64,000 bases of DNA from Glebionis coronaria (GCA_025667525.1 CM046878.1:401753275-401817274), one strand, 5' to 3'; counted from the stretch's first letter, positions 19,209 to 31,269 are shown. Made by a program: numbers and translations. The notes: a model not told the origin generated them from the sequence alone.

Positions 19209-19993
19209 ACTATAACACCCTATTTGTTAAGATGGAATGCTACAGTAAACTATGGTGTGTCATCAAAGCATGCAAGGTAATGTCTAAACATTCATGACCA
19301 TAAATAGAAATACCAGAATCAAACATCGGTAGTCTAAGTAACTCACACACAAGCAAATGTAAGTACTGTAAATGAAAGGACTAAACAATGTCCAAATGAA
19401 GTAAAGTATGAGAAAGTCGAAATAAATGCATAAGGTAAAAGAGGCTGGATAGCTTCCATCCGAATGCACATACTCTCGAAATCCTACTTGCGACCTTGGG
19501 TACCTGCCGTTTGGGAACATGGAAATGGAAAATGGCTGAGCATAAAGCTCAGCGCACGGATATACAATAAAGTATAGAAACATATAGTATGAAAGCATAA
19601 AAGATCATATAAAGCATGAAAAGCAGCGGAAATGAATAAGTCTTGGAAACCTAGATGCGTGTCATGTTTACTGGTTTTAGTTCTGAAAATATAACTTATG
19701 TTACTTATGAAAATCTGTATTAGTTTAATATACCAAAAGCCAATATAGGTCATGAGGTCAACAACGTACATGAATACTTGGAGGGGTGACCTCGTCATGC
19801 AATTAGAGGGGATGCCTCTAATTAAATGGTAATGGGTAGGAGGGATCAGCTCCTTGTGAAGGATGCAAGGCACACACCACATTCACCATGAAATCCTGAC
19901 TGGCACTATAACTAGGATGCACCCATACGCCACACATGATAATATAATAATAAAGGCCAAATAAACCGAAAGGGACGCCACGAGCTACCACTC
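19209..19993 (-). repeat. Element D 3' LTR, outer part
   Basis: This is the U5-side part of D's 3' LTR, matching 50652-51440 closely. It starts on the plus strand TATAACACCC where the 5' LTR has TGTAACACTC, so the terminal CA of the element has become TA. It is cut at 19993 by element E, with duplication copy CACTC at 19989-19993. Reading frames at 19284-19882 recur in both LTRs and are not genes. Confidence 0.88.
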
Positions 19994-22900
19994 TATAACA
20001 CTCTCAATTTTTGTATCGGTACAGCGGAAGGGTCAATAGAGTGTTACGGGATAGCACAATAACTCAAATCATAGACAACGCATAAAAAGGGTTGTACAAA
20101 GCCAAACATACATTCATCCGAATACAAGTTTAAAGTTTACACAAGGTCCCCCAGTTTTTACAGTCATAAAGTTACAAAACATATTTCGAATGAATATTAT
20201 TAATAAGTGGGCCATCAGAGTCGATCTCCGTCCAAGTTACCTTCAAGCGCCTGAGATAAAACATGCGAAAATTAAATCAGCGAATGCCGAGTGAATTCAT
20301 AGAGTTTAGTAAAAACCGTTATATAAAACAGTTATGTAAAGCAGAACACAAGCATAATATTAGTAATAAGACCCCATATTGTTATTCAGGCAATATATTA
20401 TAATTCAAATCATATATCATACACTATTCCTGAGATCCACAGCCTCAATATTACCATTATCGATATTATTATTAGATTATTATAAGCCGCATGACATTGT
20501 TGCCTTTCTATAATATACAACGGGTTGCGAGCCTGACAAATATGTGCCCATTTAAATCATTGTGTCATCACTAATATCACGCTATATAAATCCTCTCATA
20601 CATAAATTCGCTTACCAATCAATGTGGCACGACAGGGATCAACCGTCAAGACGCGAACTAGGGTGATCTTCTCCAAATAGTACTATTATATGCATAAGCG
20701 TCTATCAACTCCCGGTAGTTCACAATTCATGCTAATGGGACCTATAGTGACATAACCTAACTAATAATAATCTATTTCAATCATTCATTGGGTCATACAA
20801 TCAATCGGGTCCATATCAATAAGCATACAATCGGGTCCACTTATTTCCCTCGCGGGTTTACAAAACATTTCATAAAACATTTAAAAGAGTTCGAGCCTAT
20901 GAACTCACGTTGGTTTGGAAAGGGGTTATCGGCAATTAAGGCGTATGGCGCGTGTCTCGATCACGGGATACCTAACAAATAATACTCGATCTTAGACTTT
21001 TATAAAAAGTTATTATGTATATGTAATCAAGTCATAATCATGATGATCAAGTGGGGTTTTTATCACTTTACACAACATTATTAATTGTTAAGCATTTATT
21101 TAACTTAGTCCAATTACACTAATTTTAGCCCATTTATATGTTAAGGCCCAATAGGCCTATTAAGAGTCCAATATGTTTTATTAGTCCATTTATCTATATA
21201 GGACCAGGCCTCTAATCATATGTTAGGCCCAAGTGGGTTGAGCCCACGAGCAAGTCCAATAGTGCTAAACCAAACTAGTTGGGCCTAGTGGTCCAATAAG
21301 GCTATTTTGGTCCATTACGGGTCCATAAGTTACAAAGCTCGGATTTTTACTTGTTAAATGTGTTTATATAGCATTATATGTTCTATAAAAATTTTACATT
21401 AGATGGGTCCGGCCATCTAAGTTTTATTTGGCGAAAACGCTATCCTTTCGGTTTTAGCCGAAAAGACGTAAAAGTTATATATATAGTTTGTAGTTAGAAA
21501 ACTAGTTGAGTTTTATTTTTATAAAATATGATATTTATTTATTATATTATATAAAAATATTTTTATAATTTTTATTATCAATTATTTACTTTTACATACT
21601 TATGTTATATATTAATTTACTTCAAGTTGTCTTTTAATATTATATAACTTATTGTGAAATCTGATGTAAAAAGTCATGTTCACCATTTTTATTATATCTT
21701 GAGTTCTATAATGAGTAAGAACCCCAAATTTTTTCTGTAGAAACTACATAATATACTCTACATTTTACTCTTCTATGGCTCCTTCTCAAACAGCCTCTAA
21801 ATATAAGTTAGTTCGTCCAAAACAGATCAGTCAAATTAGTACCTCAAAAGTATTTTGGCCATATATTGCTCATTTTTAACATTCCATTGTGTGACCAATT
21901 AACCACTTGTGTAAAAATCATTTATCTATCATTATATCAAATAATCTAATCCATTTAATCAACTACAAATATTGAAACTTACTGTTTTTCACAGCCTATT
22001 AATCTAGCTAAGATTTCATCATCTTTTACTTGTAGATTTAGCCTTATTAACTTATTCTAATGACACAAAATCCCCATGCAACACTTTGATCATCATTCAT
22101 CACTGTCATACATATACATTTGGAAGTAAATAGACAAGTATATTTACAAAAATAATAGGATGATTGAAGGAAAACAATCTTTTTACCAACCAAATGATGG
22201 AAAAATGATGAGATTTGGATGAACAAGCTTGATCTTTGTACCCAAATCTTTAACTTTTCAAAACAACTTTTTGTGATCTCCAAATATATGAACTTCTCTT
22301 GAGAAATTATCCCAAATAATCCATGAAAACTTCCTTTTACAAGTTGAACTCACCTCAAATCATCCTCCTTTTAAGTGGTTTTCATCATAAGTTGATTATA
22401 GTTTAAGTTGTAGGTTGAAATTTGATGAAAATGGTGTTATGTGATGGTGATGGACGGATACAAGAGGGAGAGTAGAGAGATTTCGGTGAAAACTTATTTC
22501 TTACACATGCAAGTATGTGTATGTGTGTGTGTGAAGATTGAGGTTTAAGTACCTTAATCACTTATGAGACACATGTCTCATAGTTAGCTAGAAAATTGAC
22601 ACCAAAGGGTGTTACACCCTTGATGAATCCGCTCCTATTAGGGGTGGGACAAGTGTTATACTTGTCTCATCCCTAATATTTTACGGGTACTCCTCGATTC
22701 TAGTTTCCTCGATTCTAGTTTCCTCGTTTTACTTGCCCTCGGGTCGATTTACGAAAAATGTTTTTGCAAATTATGAAACTACGACACAAAACGACTCTAA
22801 TAAAAATTGTCTCATCAAAAACAAAGCATAAAAGTGTAAATACGTAAACCTAGGGTTTCCGGTTTAAACGTAAAAGACGTTAAATTATGCACGTAAGCCC

Positions 22901-23005
22901 TAATTTCATCCCGTAAATATGTGAGTTCATGAACCAACATAAAAATAAAATATAAAAATAATATACGAGAATAAATTTACTACCTGAAAATGTCAGATTG
23001 TCACA
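19994..23005 (-). repeat. Element E 3' LTR
   Basis: The 3012-bp LTR matches 40535-43512 with scattered differences and indels. The minus-strand start TGTGACAATC follows the polypurine tract. The outer end reads TATAACAC on the plus strand instead of TGTAACAC in the 5' LTR. A short frame at 22047-22283 recurs in the other LTR (42631-42870) and is not a gene. Confidence 0.92.
22565..22668 (-). repeat. Three stem-loops in element E LTR
   Basis: Perfect short inverted repeats are TGAGACACATGTCTCA (22565-22580), AAGGGTGTTACACCCTT (22605-22621) and GACAAGT-GTTAT-ACTTGTC (22648-22666). They are also present in the 5' LTR around 43150-43265. There, one stem base is changed but still allows G-T pairing (AAGGGTG with CGCCCTT). 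Confidence 0.7.
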
Positions 23006-23020
23006 GCATTTCCTCCTAAA
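23006..23020 (-). promoter_or_regulatory. Element E polypurine tract
   Basis: The minus-strand TTTTAGGAGGAAATGC directly precedes the LTR start TGTGACAATC, as expected for the plus-strand primer of a gypsy element. Confidence 0.8.
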
Positions 23021-23047
23021 AGGGATCTACGTCCTCGTAGATCCGTT

Positions 23048-24532
23048 TCATTTCGATTCCCGTTTCTTATTGAAGTCGAAGAGGTGTGGGTATTTCTTCC
23101 ACATTTCATCCTCTCGCTCCCAAGTAAATTCTGGCCCATGCTTTGAATTCCACCGAACTTTAACGATAGGTATTCGACTTTGCTTAAGTTGCTTTACTTC
23201 ACGATCCATAACCTCTATGGGTTCTTTGATAAAATGCAACTTCTCATCAATTCTGACCTCATCCAACGAAATTTTCTCATCACACTTAGCTAAACATTTC
23301 TTCATATTAGATACATGGAATCTATTGTGGACACCATGAAGTTCTTGGGGTAACTCTAATTTATAAGCCACTGGACCAACTCTAGATAAAATCTTGAATG
23401 GTCCGATATAGCGGGGATTCAATTTGCCACGCTTTCCAAATCTTATGACGCCTTTCCATGGCGACACTTTCAACATCACACGGTCCCCCACTTCGAACTC
23501 CATCAGTTTCCGCCGCACATCCGCGTAACTTTTCTGTCTATTTCGGGCTGTCAACAACCGTTTCTTAAGATGAACTATCATCTCCGTAGTCTCCCGAATC
23601 AATTCTAGTCCGGTGAGCTGGGTATCCCCAACTTCACTCCAACATACAGGAGACCTACACTTTCTACCATATAGAGCTTCAAACGGTGCAACCTTAGTAC
23701 TAGCATGATAACTGTTATTATATGAAAATTCTGCCAATGGCAAATGTTTATCGCAATCCTTACCAAAATCCATCACACATGCTCTTAACATATCCTCCAG
23801 TGTCTGTATCGTCCTTTCACTCTACCCATCAGTTTAGGGGTGATAAGCAGTGCTCATATCAAGATTCGTTCCCAAAGATCTTTGGAGGGATCTCCAAAAA
23901 TTCGATGTGAATCGAGGGTCTCGATCAGAAATAAACGATACAGGCACTCCATGCTTACATACAACCTCCTTAAGATAAAGACGAGTCAGGTTATCTAGTG
24001 AGAACTGCTCTGTAATAGGAATGAAATGAGCTGATTTGGTCAGTCGGTCGACAATGACCCAAATCAAGTTATTTCCAGAAGATGTTCTAGGAAGCTTAGT
24101 GATGAAATCCATCGTGATTCGTTCCCACTTCAATTCAGGAATTTCTGGTTGTTGAAGTAGTCTTGATGGCTTTTGATGTTCAGCTTTGACTTTTGCACAA
24201 GTCAAACATTGATGAACATACATTGCAATATCGGCTTTCATATTCGGCCACCAGTATAACTTCTTCAGGTCAAGATACATTTTGTCAGAACCAGGATGAA
24301 TGGAATATTTAGATTTATGGGATTCGAACATGATTAAGTCTCTTAAGCCTCGATACTTCGGTAACCACATACAACCTCTTAAGCATTTCACTTCGTCTGC
24401 TCTAACCTCTAAAGGAACTCCTTCACCTCGAAACCCTTCATTATCAAACTTTTCTTTCTTATAAGCTTCTATTTGTGCATTTCTAACTTGATCAGGCAAA
24501 TTATTGTGTACAGTCATGACTAGAGAACGCAC
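23048..24532 (-). pseudogene. Element E integrase with chromodomain-like tail
   Basis: This is one reading frame with two in-frame stops (TAA and TAG around 23820-23833, in the segment before SERT). Zinc domain: [10 protein letters not shown] with CLTCAKVK (HHCC). Catalytic core: [10 protein letters not shown] (Asp), [10 protein letters not shown] (Asp) and [12 protein letters not shown] (Glu). The GPF/GKL region ([14 protein letters not shown]) follows, and the tail ends [17 protein letters not shown], the pattern of chromovirus chromodomain-like ends that steer insertion to heterochromatin. All three catalytic acidic residues are present and only the stops break it. The stop codon after KKRESK is at 23048-23050. 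Confidence 0.93.
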
Positions 24533-25583
24533 CCTGATCGGTTCTCTATCCTTTCTACTTAATGCATCGGCAACACCATTTGCTTTACCTGGGTGATATT
24601 TTATCTCACAATCATAATCACTTAACAGTTCTATCTATCTTCGTTGACTCATGTTTAGTTCTTTTTTATCGAGGATATACTATAAGCTTTTATGATCTAT
24701 GAATACCGTACATTTGGTGCAATACAGATAATGTCTCCACAACCTAAGAGCAAAGACTACAGCTCCTAGCTCTAGATCATGAGTAGTATAATTTTCCTCA
24801 TTTTTCCTTAATTGCCGAGAAGCATAAGCTATCACCTTTTTTCGCTCCATTAAGACAACTCCAAAACCTCTAAGAGATGCATTACAAAATACCACAAAAT
24901 CTTCACTACCTTCGGGTAATGATAAAATAGGTGCACTACATAATTTTTGCTTCAATACCTGAAAAGCTTCATCTTCTTCACTTCCCCATACAAAAGGTTT
25001 ATTTTTCTGAGTAAGCTTGGTCAGGGGTTTAGCTATTAAAGAAAATTCTTTAATGAACCGTCTATAATAGCCAGCCAATCCTAAGAATTTGTTCATCTCC
25101 GTTGGCTTTGTCGGTGCAGACCAACTCTTAATGGCTTCAACCTTTGCCGGATCAACATGAATTCCATCTTTGTCAATCACATGACCAAGAAATTGAACAG
25201 AGTCCAACCAAAAATCACATTTCGAAAAATTTGCATACAACTTTTCATCCTTTAACAATTTCAAGATAGTCCTTAAGTGTTCTCCATGCTCTTCTTTATT
25301 CTTGGAATAGATTAGAATATCGTCAATGAACACGATCACGAATTTATCCAAATAGGGTTTGCACACTCGATTAATTAGATCCATGAATACCGCCGGTGCG
25401 TTAGTTAACCCAAATGGCATTACTTGAAATTCATAGTGTCCTTAACGAGTTCTAAATGCAGTGATAGGAATATCTTCTTCGCGGACGCGAAGTTGATGAT
25501 ATCCAGACCGCAGATCAATCTTAGAATATACACTAGAGCCTTGTAGTTGATCAAATAAATCATCAATCCTTGGTAAAAGGATA
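24533..25583 (-). pseudogene. Element E reverse transcriptase and RNase H
   Basis: After a 1-base frameshift near 25575 the frame continues through the reverse transcriptase palm ([17 protein letters not shown], then catalytic [12 protein letters not shown]), the connection, and RNase H ([45 protein letters not shown]). Stops lie at 25442-25444 (in TR*GHYEF), after IDHKSL near 24680, and in RR*IELL near 24640. RNase H reads CNAS where DAS is usual, so the first catalytic Asp is replaced by Asn. Confidence 0.92.
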
Positions 25584-26471
25584 TCAATTTTTAATCGTCA
25601 ACTTGTTTAGCTCACGGTAATCGATGCACATACGGAAAGATCCATCTTTCTTTTTAACGAACAAGACCGGGGCTCCCCAGGGAGACGAGCTCGGTCGAAT
25701 AAAACCCTTATCAGACAACTCCTTGAGTTGTTCGGATAATTCTTTCAATTCGGATGATGCTAATCGGTAAGGCGCACGCGCCATCGGTGCAACACCAGGA
25801 ACTAGATCGATTCGAAACTCAACTTGCCTTATCGGCGGAAGTCCGGGTAAATCTTTGTTAAATACCTTAGGAAAATCACAGATAATAGGAACGTCTTCCA
25901 ATCGTTTCTCTTTATACTCATTCCCGGTCACTTGAGCTAAGAATAGCTCACAACCGTTCCTGATATACTTTTGGACTTTAATACATGAAACAATTTTCAG
26001 ACGGGATTCACCTCGATTACCATCAATTACCAACGTTGTATTCTTAAGGGGAATTTTAACCTTCTTTTTGCCACATAAAATTGCAGCATCATTCAAGGAT
26101 AACCAATCTATTCCAATAATAATGTCAAAACTACCTAGTTTGATTAACATCAAATCAATCGGGAAGGAATGGTTCAAGATATTTAGAGAGCATCCTTGCA
26201 ATAACTTATTAGTTCTTACCAATTTACCATCAACCAATTCTACTTCGTAACTGGTATATATCTCAATAGGTTCAATGTCAATAAGGGCACTAAATTTGGT
26301 AGATACAAAGCTCCTATCAGCACCCGAATCAAATAGAGCAACAGCATAATGACTGTTGAGTAAAAACGTACCAGTAACGACATTCAGATCCTTCTTAACA
26401 TCAACCGTCCCAAGTTGATAAGCACAGCCTGGTTGTTTCTTCCTTGGCCATTCTTTTTCAACTTTGGACAA
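25584..26471 (-). pseudogene. Element E protease and reverse transcriptase N-terminus
   Basis: The open frame contains a retropepsin-type aspartic protease with [13 protein letters not shown] as active site (DSG is an accepted variant), then the conserved [11 protein letters not shown]. The reverse transcriptase start follows with [33 protein letters not shown] and [14 protein letters not shown], where a frameshift ends the frame. It overlaps the gag frame by 88 bases (26384-26471) in a different phase, so either a frameshift mutation or recoding joins gag to pol. Confidence 0.92.
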
Positions 26472-27532
26472 TCTGGTTTCTTATGGCCCTCTTCTCCATA
26501 ATTGTAACAAACGACTCCCCTCTTACACTTTTCCACTTTGTGTCCTAGCTTTCCACAATTTCTGCACTTCCAACAATCACCAGCATGCCTCTTATTACCA
26601 CACTTTGGACACTTTTCATCATTACGTGGTGCGTTGTTGGTCAAAGAGTTTGCATTTCCCCTTCTTTGATTTTGACGGAGATTGAAACTTTGCCTATTGT
26701 CACCTCGACCTCCACGATCGCCTTCACCCTTTCTCTTCTCACCAACATGCGCTTCATCCTCTTTATCCTGAATTATTTGTCCAATGAGCTGGTAAGCCAT
26801 TCGAACCGCATCATCAATGGTCAATGGCTTTGACGATGTCACATCCCCTCGGATGTTCTTGGTCAACCCCTTAATGTATTGCTCAATTCTTATCTCCTTT
26901 GGTTCAACCAACTGGGGACACAACAAAGCCAACTCATGGAATCGATTTGTGTATCCATCAATGTCCACTCCTTTCATTTTAAAATGAGTCAATTCTTGTT
27001 CCAACCTTATAATCATACTACGAGGACAAAACTCCTGAGTCATCCACTTTTTAATTCTAGCCCATGGAGTAGCATTAGCAACATCAATGCCCATAAAAGC
27101 AATCCTACCATTCCACCAATTCAATGCACGACCTCTAAGAGTAGCCATAGCAAAAGTCACCTTATCTTCCTCCTTACACTTACTGATGCGAAACGCAGAC
27201 TCAATCTTTTCGATCCACTGACTTAATCCTACCGCACCTTCAGTTCTATTAAAAGGGAGTGGGTCACACTTCATGAATGTCACATAAGTACAACCACCGA
27301 CTTCGGGTGCATTAAGTCCAGGTCCTCCAACATTTCCTCCACCATTAGCATTCACATTATTACCGCCAGCTCTACTACCGCCAGCTCCACTACCGCCAGC
27401 TCCACTACCGCCAGCTCCACTACCGCCAGCTCCACTTCTAGCATTTGCCATAAACTCAGCCATAGATGCGGCAACTTGCTCCGCAATGATCCTACGCACT
27501 TCTTCCTCAGTCAAGGATTTCTTGGGCGGCAT
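26384..27532 (-). CDS. Element E Gag
   Basis: The gag frame is intact and would produce the capsid/nucleocapsid protein. The start at 27532 ([20 protein letters not shown]) is preferred to an upstream in-frame ATG at 27589, since MPPK-type starts are usual in this family. A Gly/Ala linker of five SGAGG-like repeats follows (residues about 32-56), then the gag domain ([35 protein letters not shown]). Three zinc-knuckle segments follow: [27 protein letters not shown] and [14 protein letters not shown]. The third has Tyr for its second Cys. The frame runs 28 residues past the expected fusion into protease because of the phase change. Confidence 0.9.
   Translation of the reverse strand: MPPKKSLTEEEVRRIIAEQVAASMAEFMANARSGAGGSGAGGSGAGGSGAGGSRAGGNNVNANGGGNVGGPGLNAPEVGGCTYVTFMKCDPLPFNRTEGAVGLSQWIEKIESAFRISKCKEEDKVTFAMATLRGRALNWWNGRIAFMGIDVANATPWARIKKWMTQEFCPRSMIIRLEQELTHFKMKGVDIDGYTNRFHELALLCPQLVEPKEIRIEQYIKGLTKNIRGDVTSSKPLTIDDAVRMAYQLIGQIIQDKEDEAHVGEKRKGEGDRGGRGDNRQSFNLRQNQRRGNANSLTNNAPRNDEKCPKCGNKRHAGDCWKCRNCGKLGHKVEKCKRGVVCYNYGEEGHKKPDCPKLKKNGQGRNNQAVLINLGRLMLRRI
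27365..27435 (-). repeat. Tandem 15-bp repeats in element E gag
   Basis: Five copies of a 15-base unit (GCCAGCTCCACTACC on the plus strand) encode GGSGA repeats in the Gag linker. One copy has Arg for Gly. The unit invites slippage, so copy number should vary between relatives. Confidence 0.85.
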
Positions 27533-27821
27533 GATTCTACTATCGCACAATTCAAAGTATGATAAGCATTCACTCAATGATGGATTCAAATAAAAGGGTC
27601 GAATTGATGATCAAGGAAGCAAAATATAAGTTAGGCACGACATGGAATTTAAGATAAAAGATACATATTTCATTAGATCATAAACAACTACATCGTCTTA
27701 GTTAACTTTCCATATCATAATCATAGCACTATACAAGCCCAAAATTTGTGCTAGATCTACTAACCGGCATACCGGTTTAGTTAAGGTTTTACGAAAGATA
27801 CAAAGATACTATTAAGGATAA
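27533..27821 (-). other. Element E region upstream of gag, cut by element C
   Basis: This is non-coding leader between the accessory ORF and gag. Element C inserted at 27822 with duplication GATAA (27817-27821). Sequence resumes on the other side at 39209. Confidence 0.75.
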
Positions 27822-30800
27822 TGTAAAACCCGCATGATTTTACCATGAACAGTACATATATAATCATACTTACATGATTAAAACCTTCCTAATATAACAT
27901 GTTTACGCTTCACGAATGTTAATTACAAGTATTACGTACGTGTTATTGCACGGTAAGTATTTAAGCATATTAATACATGATAATTATTATCAACAATAAT
28001 TATAATCACGAACACGAAATCATGGACGTAGATAATCACGAACCTATTATTATGTATTTACGTAATTAGTATTACGATTATGTACAAGTATATATATAAT
28101 AACACGAGCATTATATAATAATGCCACGTAATACGAACATTAGAACACGTAATATTTTAGAACACGATTAGGTTACGGGTTTTCTCTTTGGGGGCCCTAC
28201 AAGCCGCGGCTAGACAAGAAGGAGGGGACCCAGCCCATGTTAAATTTTACCAAAATATATATTAAGTAAATATGCATTCCCTGTAGAATTTTCATAAAAA
28301 CAAAAACACTAAATCTCTCATCCTCTCTCCCTTGGCCGGCGGCTACCACAAGAAACAAGGGGTGTTCATTGGATTTTGTTTAACAAATCACTTGTACGTG
28401 TTCGTGTGTTCATTCCTCATTGATTCCACGTGTTTTGGTAATCCGAAAACCTTTATTATTATTTTTCTTTTTATGATTTATGCATGAATGATCATGGGGA
28501 TTAAATAAACAAGGTTAAAAACATGTTAATAATCACGGGGGTAAATTAATTTGGTTTTTTTTCGGGTTTGGTGTTCGGCCGCCACACAAACCGAGAGTCT
28601 CACGAATCTCGGTGGCGTTTGGATCACACCACCACACGAGACTATGTCTCGGCGTTGTTGGTGTTCGGTCGGCAGCAAGGGCAAGGCACCCCAACGTGAG
28701 TCGGGGGTGTCCTTGTGTTCGGCTTGTCTCGGCAGCCACAACCCCACCACCGGCAACTGCTGGTGGCTATTTTTGGTAAGCAGGGGGAACCTACCGCAGG
28801 TAGAAGGGGGACCACTGGCTGCTGCCAGTGGGAACCTTGGTGGTCAGCGGCTGGGCCGAGCATGGGCAAGACCACCGGCTTAAGCCGGTGGCAGCGAACC
28901 GAAGGCAGGGGCAACCGGCTTAGGCCGGTTTGCCACTGTTTTCGGTAGGGGTGTTTTGTTTGGTCCGGTTCAAGGGTAAAAGACGGTCTGGTTCACGACA
29001 TGTTTAGATTTAAAACACGGGTTTGGTTCACGACTTAATTTGACAAGCTTAATATTTTTTACAAGTTAATTATTTACAAGATTAATTAAATTAATTTAAC
29101 ATGTTATATAATTAATTTAATCAGGACATGACTTAGGTTATATTATTATTAGTGATAATACATGGGTTTATCCTAAGTATTTTAGTATTTAATTTAGACT
29201 AAAGTAATTAATTAATTATTAAAATATGACATGTAATTAAATAGTTTCCATGACTTAGGTTATATTAATAATAAATATTAATGCATGTTTTAACCTAAGT
29301 ATTATTTACACTTTAATTTAATTAAATCATGCTATATTTAATTAAATCTTATAACATATAGTTTATTTAATTTACATGTATTAATTAATAAACTATACTA
29401 TTAATCACATGACTTAGCTTATTAATCCAGCTTATTTCTAAATATAGAAACTTTCTATTTTTAGAAACTTATCTATTTTAAGCAACTAATCTATGAATGG
29501 AAACTTTCTATTTTTAGAAATTTATTTATTTTAGGCAGCTATTCTATTTTTGGAAACTTTCTATTTTTGGAAACTTTCTATTTTAGGAAACCTGCTATTT
29601 TTATAAAGTTACTTATTATGACACAACAAGTATAATAATACCAGAAATACAAGTAATACTTAATCAAAATATCCAGAATACATGATAAACACAGCATAAT
29701 GATAAAGTCAGTAAAACAAGACATGAATATATAAAACAAGCTAAAACATGATATAGAACCAGTTACGTACTCAGTAATCAGAATACTTATACACGTATAT
29801 TATCTATGTAGCATTAGTGAGATCGAAGTAGGACTCTCTTCTGTTCGTCTTCTTCGTTCACTGGACATAAGGTACGGATTCTTCGTCCTTTCAGTATGCA
29901 CATTCTTTCCTTATTAGGATTCCCCGTGTGCAGCCAACTGTTTTCCCAGTATATGTTTTATGTGTTTTGATTTGCATATATTTAATTAAATGCCTAAGCC
30001 ATATACATGCATGACCAGTTTCACCTAGTTATGGAGGTACCATAACCATAATACTGGAGGCACCAGTGTTATGACTTCACCACGGAGGAGTGATAGCTCG
30101 TGGCGTCCCTTTCAGCTTTTGGCCATATCATTATGTTATCATGTGGGGCGTATGGGTGCATCTTAGGTTACATGTTTTTACAAATTATTTAGGTGAATGT
30201 GTTGCATCCTTCACAAGGAGCTGATCCCTCCTATCCAAACTTATATTAATTAGAGGCATTCCCTCTAATTGCATGACGAAGTCACCCCTCCAAGTATTCA
30301 TGTACGTTGATATTTCATGACCTATATTGGCTAATGCTAAACATGTTAAACAGTTTTTATAAGATAAACATAAGGCTTTTCAAACTATAAAACCAGTTTT
30401 ACTAAGTTACGTCAGGTTTTCCAGGACTTAATCAATTCCACTGCTATATGTTGTATATGCTTATGTTATTCATTCTATGCTTGTATATCCGTGCACTGAG
30501 CGTTATGATCAGCCGTTTTACTTTCATGTTCCCAAAACGGCAGGTACTCAGGGACGCTCGTAGACTTTAAGCATACGTGCATATGGATTGGAAGCTTTCT
30601 AGCCTTCATTACTTTATGCTTAAAACATACATTTGCTACTTATTTCTATGGACATTGTTTAGTCCTTTTCATTTACAGTACTTATGTTTGTGTGCTATGA
30701 GCTTTACTTTGGGGTACCGATGTTGTTTCCGGTATTTCCTTTATGGTCAAGTAATGTTTAAGACATTTATCCTTGTATGCTTTGATGACACGCCATAATC

Positions 30801-30837
30801 ACGCATGACATTCCATTTATCAAAATGAGGTGTTACA
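27822..30837 (+). repeat. Element C 5' LTR
   Basis: The 3016-bp LTR starts TGTAAAACCCGC and ends GAGGTGTTACA. It has an AT-rich U3 start, a GC-rich stem-loop island at 28590-28935, AT-rich GGAAACTTTC repeats (29440-29610), and a conserved CTGAGC...hairpin near 30496-30512. Short frames at 28526-28948 and 30577-30798 recur in the 3' LTR and are not genes. Confidence 0.94.
28590..28935 (+). repeat. GC-rich stem-loop island, element C 5' LTR
   Basis: Successive near-perfect hairpins are CGAGACTATGTCTCG (28638-28652), CCCCAAC-GTGA-GTCGGGG (about 28689-28706), CCACCGGC-AACT-GCTGGTGG (28747-28766), CCACTGGC-TGCT-GCCAGTGG (28812-28831), the palindrome CCACCGGCTTAAGCCGGTGG (28872-28891) and AACCGGC-TTAG-GCCGGTT (28913-28930). 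The matching 3' LTR island (36930-37275) keeps every stem. Several substitutions exchange G-C for G-T pairs or restore Watson-Crick pairs. Confidence 0.82.
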
Positions 30838-30841
30838 ATTA

Positions 30842-30854
30842 TGGTATCAGAGCC
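30842..30854 (+). promoter_or_regulatory. Element C primer-binding site (initiator Met)
   Basis: TGGTATCAGAGCC lies 4 bases after the 5' LTR end. It is the standard initiator-Met tRNA primer site of gypsy and copia elements. Confidence 0.95.
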
Positions 30855-31044
30855 AAGGCTTCGACCTGTAGGCTCTCAAAACACGACCTGTGATTAGTGG
30901 GTAGTCACTATGGTCTTCCTAGAACTGACAGTCGGTTTTCATGCATTCATATATAAGTCATTGTCGCAGGTTTATGACTATGTAATGGTTGGTACAGGAC
31001 TGGCCCTATTTAGTCGTATGTATTTTTATCGAAACTTTTAACTT

Positions 31045-31114
31045 TGGGACCGACCCATTGGCGTCCCATCGCCATGTCTTTTGTTTTGAGTGAACTGACC
31101 ATAGGCGTTCACTC
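31045..31114 (+). ncRNA. Paired leader stem-loops of element C
   Basis: The leader between primer site and gag holds two adjacent hairpins with related loops. The first is GGGAC (31046-31050), loop CGACCCATTGGC, GTCCC (31063-31067). The second is GAGTGAAC (31088-31095), loop TGACCATAGGC, GTTCACTC (31107-31114). Element D has both at 50353-50420. The loops are nearly identical, and two base pairs of the second stem are changed on both sides. Position suggests a packaging or dimerisation signal, which is an inference. Confidence 0.75.
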
Positions 31115-31269
31115 TCGATCATATAAAAGTTTTCATAAAACTGCATCATGCATTCATGTACTAGTTTTCCTGCATAAAATTTTTCTCTTGATTATTGGTA
31201 TAATTTTTTTCATGTATATATCTTATGTTTTGATCAGTTTAATCATGTATTTTTATGTTATACTGTAAG

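Noticed and set aside
19284..19882. Frames of 104 and 132 codons with hydrophobic runs, also at 50725-51242 and in the C LTRs
   Set aside because: They lie wholly in the U5 side of gypsy LTRs and match only the other LTR copies. The hydrophobicity comes from T-rich sequence.
22047..22283. 78-codon frame conserved at 42631-42870
   Set aside because: It is in the LTR of element E and duplicated with it, with no recognisable domain.
28526..28948. Overlapping 68-110-codon frames on both strands in the GC-rich LTR block, repeated at 36866-37318
   Set aside because: They are present in all frames because the region is GC-rich and stop-poor, they contain no known motif, and they recur only because the two LTRs are copies. 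The hairpins explain the composition better.
30842..30854. Possible tRNA gene fragments at TGGTATCAGAGCC sites
   Set aside because: These are primer-binding sites complementary to the 3' end of tRNA, with no cloverleaf around them.
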